A stretch of DNA of 7,365 nucleotides, taken from contig CAMNAY010000078.1 of NCBI GenBank assembly GCA_946531975.1, positions 1-7,365 on the forward strand, in the 5' to 3' direction. The position numbers were made by a program, and so were the translations under genes. This document shows positions 5,396 through 7,365 of the stretch, one piece after another (the first letter of the stretch is position 1; the number at the start of each line of letters is the position of its first letter). A model generated the notes under the pieces. It did no database searches. It saw only the letters and a program-made list of their open reading frames with translations, and had not been told where the DNA came from. The stretch is from an uncultured Ruminococcus sp. (GTDB taxonomy: Bacteria; Bacillota; Clostridia; Oscillospirales; Ruminococcaceae).

Positions 5396-5799
5396 TGCTG
5401 AAGCGTCCGCCAGCTCAGCGTCGCACATTTGACACGCGCCGGCATTCTGGAAATATTCTGAAGCGCACCGGCTTCCTCCAGGGATTCCAGCTCCTCCGGA
5501 GTGATCTCGCCGGAGATCATTTTGCTGAACAGTTCAGCGAGATGCAGCGCTTCCTGCGGTGTTTTTCCGATCATCAGATCCAGCATGATATCTGCTGAAG
5601 CCTGTGAAATTGCACATCCGACGCCGGTAAAGGAGCCGTTCGTGATACGGCCTTCCGACAGGTCGAGGTGCAGCGTGATTTCATCTCCGCAGCTCGGATT
5701 CACGCCTGCATGGGAACATGTTGCAGTCGGCAGCTCATGCAGATGCTGCGGGTGCATATTGTGATCCAGCAGAATTTCATCGTAGAATTGGTCAGTCAT
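5368..5799 (-). CDS. sufU: Fe-S assembly scaffold / sulfurtransferase SufU
   Basis: SufU accepts persulfide sulfur from SufS in the cytoplasm and passes it to the SufBCD scaffold. The 143-residue protein has the family's three cysteines: Cys37 in NPSCGDE, Cys62 in GCAISQASADIM and Cys125 in RVKCATLSW, with Asp39 as the fourth (zinc) ligand. The segment between Cys62 and Cys125 is long, as in SufU, and the IscU LPPVK motif is absent, which separates it from IscU. The start codon overlaps the end of sufS by 8 nt (ATGACTGA), so translational coupling is expected. AGGAGG lies 10 nt upstream inside sufS. No clear terminator follows, and the pectinesterase promoter begins about 40 bp downstream. 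Confidence 0.94.
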   Translation of the reverse strand: MTDQFYDEILLDHNMHPQHLHELPTATCSHAGVNPSCGDEITLHLDLSEGRITNGSFTGVGCAISQASADIMLDLMIGKTPQEALHLAELFSKMISGEITPEELESLEEAGALQNISRMPARVKCATLSWRTLQQLLSSYLSQ

Positions 5800-7009
5800 A
5801 GCCCATGCGCCTCCTGATTGTTTTCAGCGTGGAAAGAAACGCTTTGATATCCTGTTCGTCATTGTAAAATGCGATGCTCATGCGGGCGGTAGAGGGGATT
5901 CCCAGATGCCGGTGGAGCGGCTGTGCGCAGTGATGTCCTGCCCGGAGTGCGATGCCGTCCGCGTCAAAGATCGCCGCGACGTCGTGCGGATGCACGCCGT
6001 CAATCGTGAAGGTCAGGATTCCGTGATGCTCTGCGGGGTCGTCTGCACCGATCATCCGTACATGCGGAATCTGCTTCATTCCGTCGAATGCAAGTGCAGT
6101 CAGTGCATCCTCGCGGCGACGGATTTCATCGAATCCGACTTCGCGCAGATACCGGATTGCTGCATGGAGTCCCGCAGCACCGCCGGCATTGACAGTGCCT
6201 GCTTCAAATTTATGCGGCAATTCTGCGTAGGTTGCGCTTTCTCTTGTGACGGATTCAATCATCTCACCGCCGTACAGAAACGGCGGCATTGCGTCAAGCA
6301 GCGCTTCCTTTCCGTACAGCGCGCCGATTCCCATAGGCGCGAGCATTTTGTGACCGGAAAACGCGAGAAAATCGACATCCAGCTCCTGTACATTGACCGG
6401 AATATGCGGGATGCTCTGCGCACCGTCACAGACGATGAGCGTTCCGTTTTTATGGCAGATCTCCGCGAATTCACGGATCGGGTTCACCCTGCCGAAGATA
6501 TTGGAAATCTGCGCGGCAGCAAATAATCTGGTGTTGGGCGTCAGTGCGTTTTGCAGTGCCGCAGGGGTGTACGCACCGTCTGCGCCACATTCCAGAAACC
6601 GCAGCTTTGCGCCGGTTTCCCGCGCAAGAATCTGCCACGGAAGCAGGTTGCTGTGATGCTCTGAGATCAGCAGAAGAATTTCGTCTCCTTCGCGGATATT
6701 CGCCCGTCCCCAGCTGTACGCGATCAGATTGAGACTTTCCGTTGCATTGCGCGTGAAAATAATCTCCCGCTCAGATGCAGCACCGATAAAATCCCGCACT
6801 GCAGCCCGCGCATTCTCATAAACCTCCGTCGCCTTGACGCTCAGGTCATAGAGACCGCGCAGGGGATTGGCATTCTCTGCGCGGTAATACTGTTCTGCGG
6901 CATTCAGTACGGTCTGCGGCTTTTGTGTTGTTGCAGAATTGTCGAGATACACCAGCTGCGGATATTCTGAAAAAACAGGAAAATCCTGTTTATAATTCCG
7001 GTTATTCAT
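5792..7009 (-). CDS. sufS: Cysteine desulfurase SufS
   Basis: This PLP enzyme converts cysteine to alanine and holds the sulfur as a persulfide for transfer to SufU. Its 405 residues match the family length. Lys221 in FSGHKMLAP binds PLP as the Schiff base, and DGAQS (195-199) supplies the aspartate contacting the PLP nitrogen. His118/His119 in SEHHSN stack on or contact the cofactor. Cys361 in LRAGHHCAQPL is the persulfide cysteine. FEAGTVNAGG (268-277) replaces the more usual FEAGTPN, a mild substitution. The sequence is group II (SufS/CsdA), not the IscS/NifS type. GGGAGG about 6 nt upstream supports the ATG at 7009, which overlaps the sufD end by 8 nt. Order and overlaps place it in a sufDSU segment transcribed as one unit, with a promoter outside the window. 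Confidence 0.96.
   Translation of the reverse strand: MNNRNYKQDFPVFSEYPQLVYLDNSATTQKPQTVLNAAEQYYRAENANPLRGLYDLSVKATEVYENARAAVRDFIGAASEREIIFTRNATESLNLIAYSWGRANIREGDEILLLISEHHSNLLPWQILARETGAKLRFLECGADGAYTPAALQNALTPNTRLFAAAQISNIFGRVNPIREFAEICHKNGTLIVCDGAQSIPHIPVNVQELDVDFLAFSGHKMLAPMGIGALYGKEALLDAMPPFLYGGEMIESVTRESATYAELPHKFEAGTVNAGGAAGLHAAIRYLREVGFDEIRRREDALTALAFDGMKQIPHVRMIGADDPAEHHGILTFTIDGVHPHDVAAIFDADGIALRAGHHCAQPLHRHLGIPSTARMSIAFYNDEQDIKAFLSTLKTIRRRMGYD
5810..5815 (-). promoter_or_regulatory. sufU ribosome binding site within the end of sufS
   Basis: AGGAGG is 10 nt from the sufU ATG, a little longer than usual. A nearer ATG (5806-5804) follows it by 3 nt but belongs to the sufS frame and meets the sufS stop three codons later, so it is not the sufU start. 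Confidence 0.6.
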
Positions 7010-7365
7010 CCAAATCCTCCCTGCCGAGTCTGCGGTAGATGCTGCGTTCCGTCTGCGGGTCTCCGATCCGGCGGATTACCGTGCCGAGTTTGGTCTGTGC
7101 CATGAGTTCGATGATCTGCTCCGCCGGAATGCCGCGCGACTGCATATAAAAAATATGCTCCGGACTGATCTGACCGATCGAAGCGCCGTGCGAACCGGCG
7201 ACATCCTCCTCCGCACAGAGAATAACGGGTACGGTCTTATTCTGCACGGTTTCGTCCATCAGCAGAACATCTTCATTTTCCGCGCCTTCCGCTCCGACTG
7301 CTCCGTGCCGGAAATCAATGGTACCGCGGAAAACTTTGGATGCAGCGCCGCGCAGCACACCCTTG
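7002..7365 (-). CDS. sufD: Fe-S assembly scaffold protein SufD, C-terminal part (cut by window edge)
   Basis: The frame stays open to the right edge, giving 120 residues plus a stop. It reads through the SufB/SufD beta-helix end and the C-terminal helical cap. KVFRGTIDFRHGAVGAEG, then LLMDETVQNKTVPVILCAEEDV, then GSHGASIGQISPEHIFYMQSRGIP are the family's conserved blocks in order. The SHGA motif and the position directly before sufS favour SufD over SufB. The histidine of SHGA corresponds to a residue implicated in cluster assembly in E. coli SufD. A glycine stands where many relatives have Cys before SHGA. The stop overlaps the sufS start by 8 nt. SufD works with SufB and SufC as the cytoplasmic scaffold and ATPase complex, whose other genes should lie to the right. 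The true start is outside the window. Confidence 0.9.
   Translation of the reverse strand, partial: KGVLRGAASKVFRGTIDFRHGAVGAEGAENEDVLLMDETVQNKTVPVILCAEEDVAGSHGASIGQISPEHIFYMQSRGIPAEQIIELMAQTKLGTVIRRIGDPQTERSIYRRLGREDLDE

Noticed and set aside
5906..6526. A 206-codon open frame on the plus strand
   Set aside because: It lies wholly opposite sufS, whose catalytic motifs are all intact. Its translation is cysteine- and arginine-rich with no recognisable domain, as expected of a shadow frame in GC-rich DNA.

Overview
The window looks like ordinary chromosome from a Gram-positive, gut- or rumen-type Clostridia member, most likely a cellulosome-forming Ruminococcus or close relative. Three things point there: a secreted pectin methylesterase ending in a type I dockerin with the 'DANCDG' calcium loop common in ruminococcal dockerins, a SufS/SufU-type (not Isc) Fe-S operon in the clostridial gene order, and a RelQ-type small alarmone synthetase. 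No phage, plasmid, insertion sequence, CRISPR, tRNA or rRNA sequence is visible. The species call is an inference from gene content only.

Layout, left to right. A minus-strand cardiolipin synthase gene (cls) is cut by the left edge at its first phospholipase-D-like motif. It diverges, across 139 bp, from a plus-strand relQ-type (p)ppGpp synthetase with a near-consensus promoter and a hairpin at the predicted transcript start. A short plus-strand alpha/beta-hydrolase (esterase) follows and ends 12 bp from the 3' end of the convergent minus-strand cysE (serine O-acetyltransferase). Upstream of cysE lie its promoter and a strong hairpin terminator. The terminator belongs to the next minus-strand gene, a 607-residue protein with signal peptide, CE8 pectinesterase domain, beta-rich module and dockerin. 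Its own promoter separates it from the minus-strand suf operon, of which the end of sufD, all of sufS and all of sufU are present, joined by 8-nt overlaps.

How the genes fit together. CysE makes O-acetylserine for cysteine synthesis, and SufS takes sulfur from cysteine and hands it to SufU for Fe-S assembly. These are adjacent steps in sulfur use, although the pectinesterase gene lies between them and each unit has its own promoter. The pectinesterase is an extracellular plant-cell-wall enzyme expected to dock onto a cellulosomal scaffoldin. RelQ and cls are stress and envelope functions.

Regulation. Four promoters share one architecture: a TTGNNN -35, a 17-bp spacer and a TGN-extended -10. 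They precede relQ, cysE and the pectinesterase; the fourth lies on the minus strand between relQ and the esterase and points antisense through relQ towards cls. Its surroundings match the cysE promoter region at 38 of 50 ungapped positions. I see no clear evidence of an undescribed multi-gene system. The antisense promoter with its duplicated sequence, the RelQ N-terminal extension and the unnamed module in the pectinesterase are the points most worth checking. No stretch over about 165 bp lacks a gene.
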